Position numbers and translations under genes: made by a program. 6,076 nucleotides of DNA from contig CAADVV010000456.1 of assembly GCA_900752535.1 (NCBI GenBank), positions 1-6,076 on the forward strand. The letters are read 5' to 3'. Every line of letters starts with the position of its first letter. The stretch's first letter is position 1. This DNA comes from Bacteroidales bacterium (GTDB lineage Bacteria; Bacteroidota; Bacteroidia; Bacteroidales; Muribaculaceae). Below the pieces are notes generated by a model. It saw only the letters and a list, made by a program, of their open reading frames with translations. It had not been told where the DNA came from and made no database searches. Positions 5,277 to 6,076 of this stretch are shown piece by piece.

Positions 5277-6076
5277 ATGAGCCGGACCACACATACCGTT
5301 TCAGATTCAGATGTCTCGGGCTATATAGACAGACCCGACTACCGGCCGCACGACGGTTTTTCGGAGATAACCGAAATCCACCGCTCGGAGCGCAATATCG
5401 TGTACCGTGCCAGGCGTTTCGGCCGTTTCTGGGTGCTGAAGACAACGGCCTCGCGGGGGTGCGACACAGCCCTCAGGGCAGCCTTGTACAAGGAGTTTGA
5501 GGTGTCGATGATGCTTCCGCGCATGTGTGCCGCCAATGTGTATTCGCTTGAGGAGGCAGAGGGCGTGGGCACCTGCATCGTGATGGACTATCTTGAGGGG
5601 CCTACACTGCGCCGATGGCTTGACGACGAGCCGCCGCTGACCGAGCGCCGCCGCATGGCCCGCAGCCTCGTTGAGGCCGTGGGGCGTGTGCATCAGGCCG
5701 GGGTGGTCCACCGCGACATAAAGCCTGAGAACATCATAGTGTCTGCGCTTGGGCATGCCCCGCTGCTGATTGACTTCGGACTTGCCGACACCACAAGCCA
5801 CACCGAGTTCAAGGCCCCCGCGGGAACCCTCAGCTATATATCGCCCGAGCAGCTGGGAGGGAACCGGCCTGATATACGCAACGACATCTACAGCCTGGGG
5901 TGCGTGCTGCGCGCCATGCGCCTGGGCAATGCGTGGGCCCCGGCGATACGCCGCTGTCTGCTGCCGATCGATGACCGTCTGCCCGACACCGACGCCATAC
6001 TGCGCCTGGTGGACCGCCGCCGCAAGCTGCGCCGCGGGCTTTCCGCCCCGGGAGCGGGCGGGGGGGGGCGGCGGGG
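5277..6076 (+). CDS. Hanks-type serine/threonine protein kinase (3' end outside the window)
   Basis: The frame from ATG 5277 has no stop before the window edge and gives 266 residues. It carries the canonical kinase motifs in order: the ATP-anchoring lysine in VLK (K55), an alpha-C glutamate candidate (E73 or E75), the catalytic loop HRDIKPEN (145-152; D147, K149, N152), the metal-binding DFG (166-168), SPE in place of APE (189-191), the F-helix aspartate in DIYSLG (D203), and the late arginine in CLLPIDDR (R234). It should therefore phosphorylate Ser/Thr in the cytoplasm. The N-terminal glycine-rich loop is degenerate: HRSERNIVYRA at 35-45 stands where GxGxxGxVY is expected. The C-lobe is compact, with few residues between helices F and I. 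The basic stretch at 246-253 may precede a membrane helix beyond the window; that is inference. An in-frame TAA at 5241-5243 and the promoter spacing support this start. The last six or seven codons lie in a G tract and are unreliable. Confidence 0.9.
   Translation, partial: MSRTTHTVSDSDVSGYIDRPDYRPHDGFSEITEIHRSERNIVYRARRFGRFWVLKTTASRGCDTALRAALYKEFEVSMMLPRMCAANVYSLEEAEGVGTCIVMDYLEGPTLRRWLDDEPPLTERRRMARSLVEAVGRVHQAGVVHRDIKPENIIVSALGHAPLLIDFGLADTTSHTEFKAPAGTLSYISPEQLGGNRPDIRNDIYSLGCVLRAMRLGNAWAPAIRRCLLPIDDRLPDTDAILRLVDRRRKLRRGLSAPGAGGGGRR
6054..6076. other. G-rich edge, probable sequencing artefact
   Basis: The last 23 bases are almost only G with a few C's and translate to GAGGGGRR-like residues that do not belong to a kinase fold. 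Together with the left edge this suggests loss of signal or poor assembly at the ends. Confidence 0.5.

Noticed and set aside
4903..5277. A plus-strand open frame of 124 codons in the divergent intergenic region
   Set aside because: It covers both promoters and the tandem duplications, has an arginine- and serine-rich random composition and resembles no protein.
5307..5801. A minus-strand open frame of 164 codons opposite the kinase
   Set aside because: The plus-strand frame carries a complete set of kinase motifs; the antisense frame is a by-product of its GC-rich codons.

Overview
The window looks like a piece of a Bacteroidales genome, most plausibly a gut Muribaculaceae-type bacterium. 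Three signs point there. Promoters fit the Bacteroidetes -7 box TAnnTTTG (TAACTTTG, TATCTTTG), start codons lack clear Shine-Dalgarno sites, and the proteins are of types common in that order: a fibronectin-III surface protein with a type IX-like C-terminal tail, small secreted beta-rich proteins of unknown function, and a compact Hanks-type kinase. The taxonomic call is inference; no marker gene is present.

Layout from left to right: (1) The 3' part of a large surface protein gene on the plus strand (3-1334), closed by a strong intrinsic terminator (1356-1401). (2) A 480-base non-coding stretch with a palindromic element (1493-1544) and a possible small RNA unit: a -7 box, a perfect 13-bp hairpin, then a second terminator (about 1625-1724). 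(3) A minus-strand run of four signal-peptide proteins with gaps of only 61, 25 and 42 bases, transcribed from 4798 down to 1818. At least two, and probably three, are diverged copies of one another, so this looks like an operon of a locally expanded secreted family. (4) A 480-base divergent intergenic region with a minus-strand -7 box (5088-5095), several inverted repeats that could form a structured leader, a terminator-like hairpin 33 bases before the first operon gene, two short tandem duplications, and a well-formed plus-strand promoter (5218-5248). (5) The start of a serine/threonine protein kinase gene (5277 to the window end), with nearly all catalytic motifs present but an eroded glycine-rich loop.

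The operon and the kinase are transcribed divergently from a shared, structured control region, so joint regulation is possible, but nothing in the sequence proves a functional link. Both window ends run into outward-reading G tracts that look like sequencing or assembly artefacts. The outermost codons of the first and last genes should therefore not be trusted. No mobile element, CRISPR array, tRNA or rRNA was seen.
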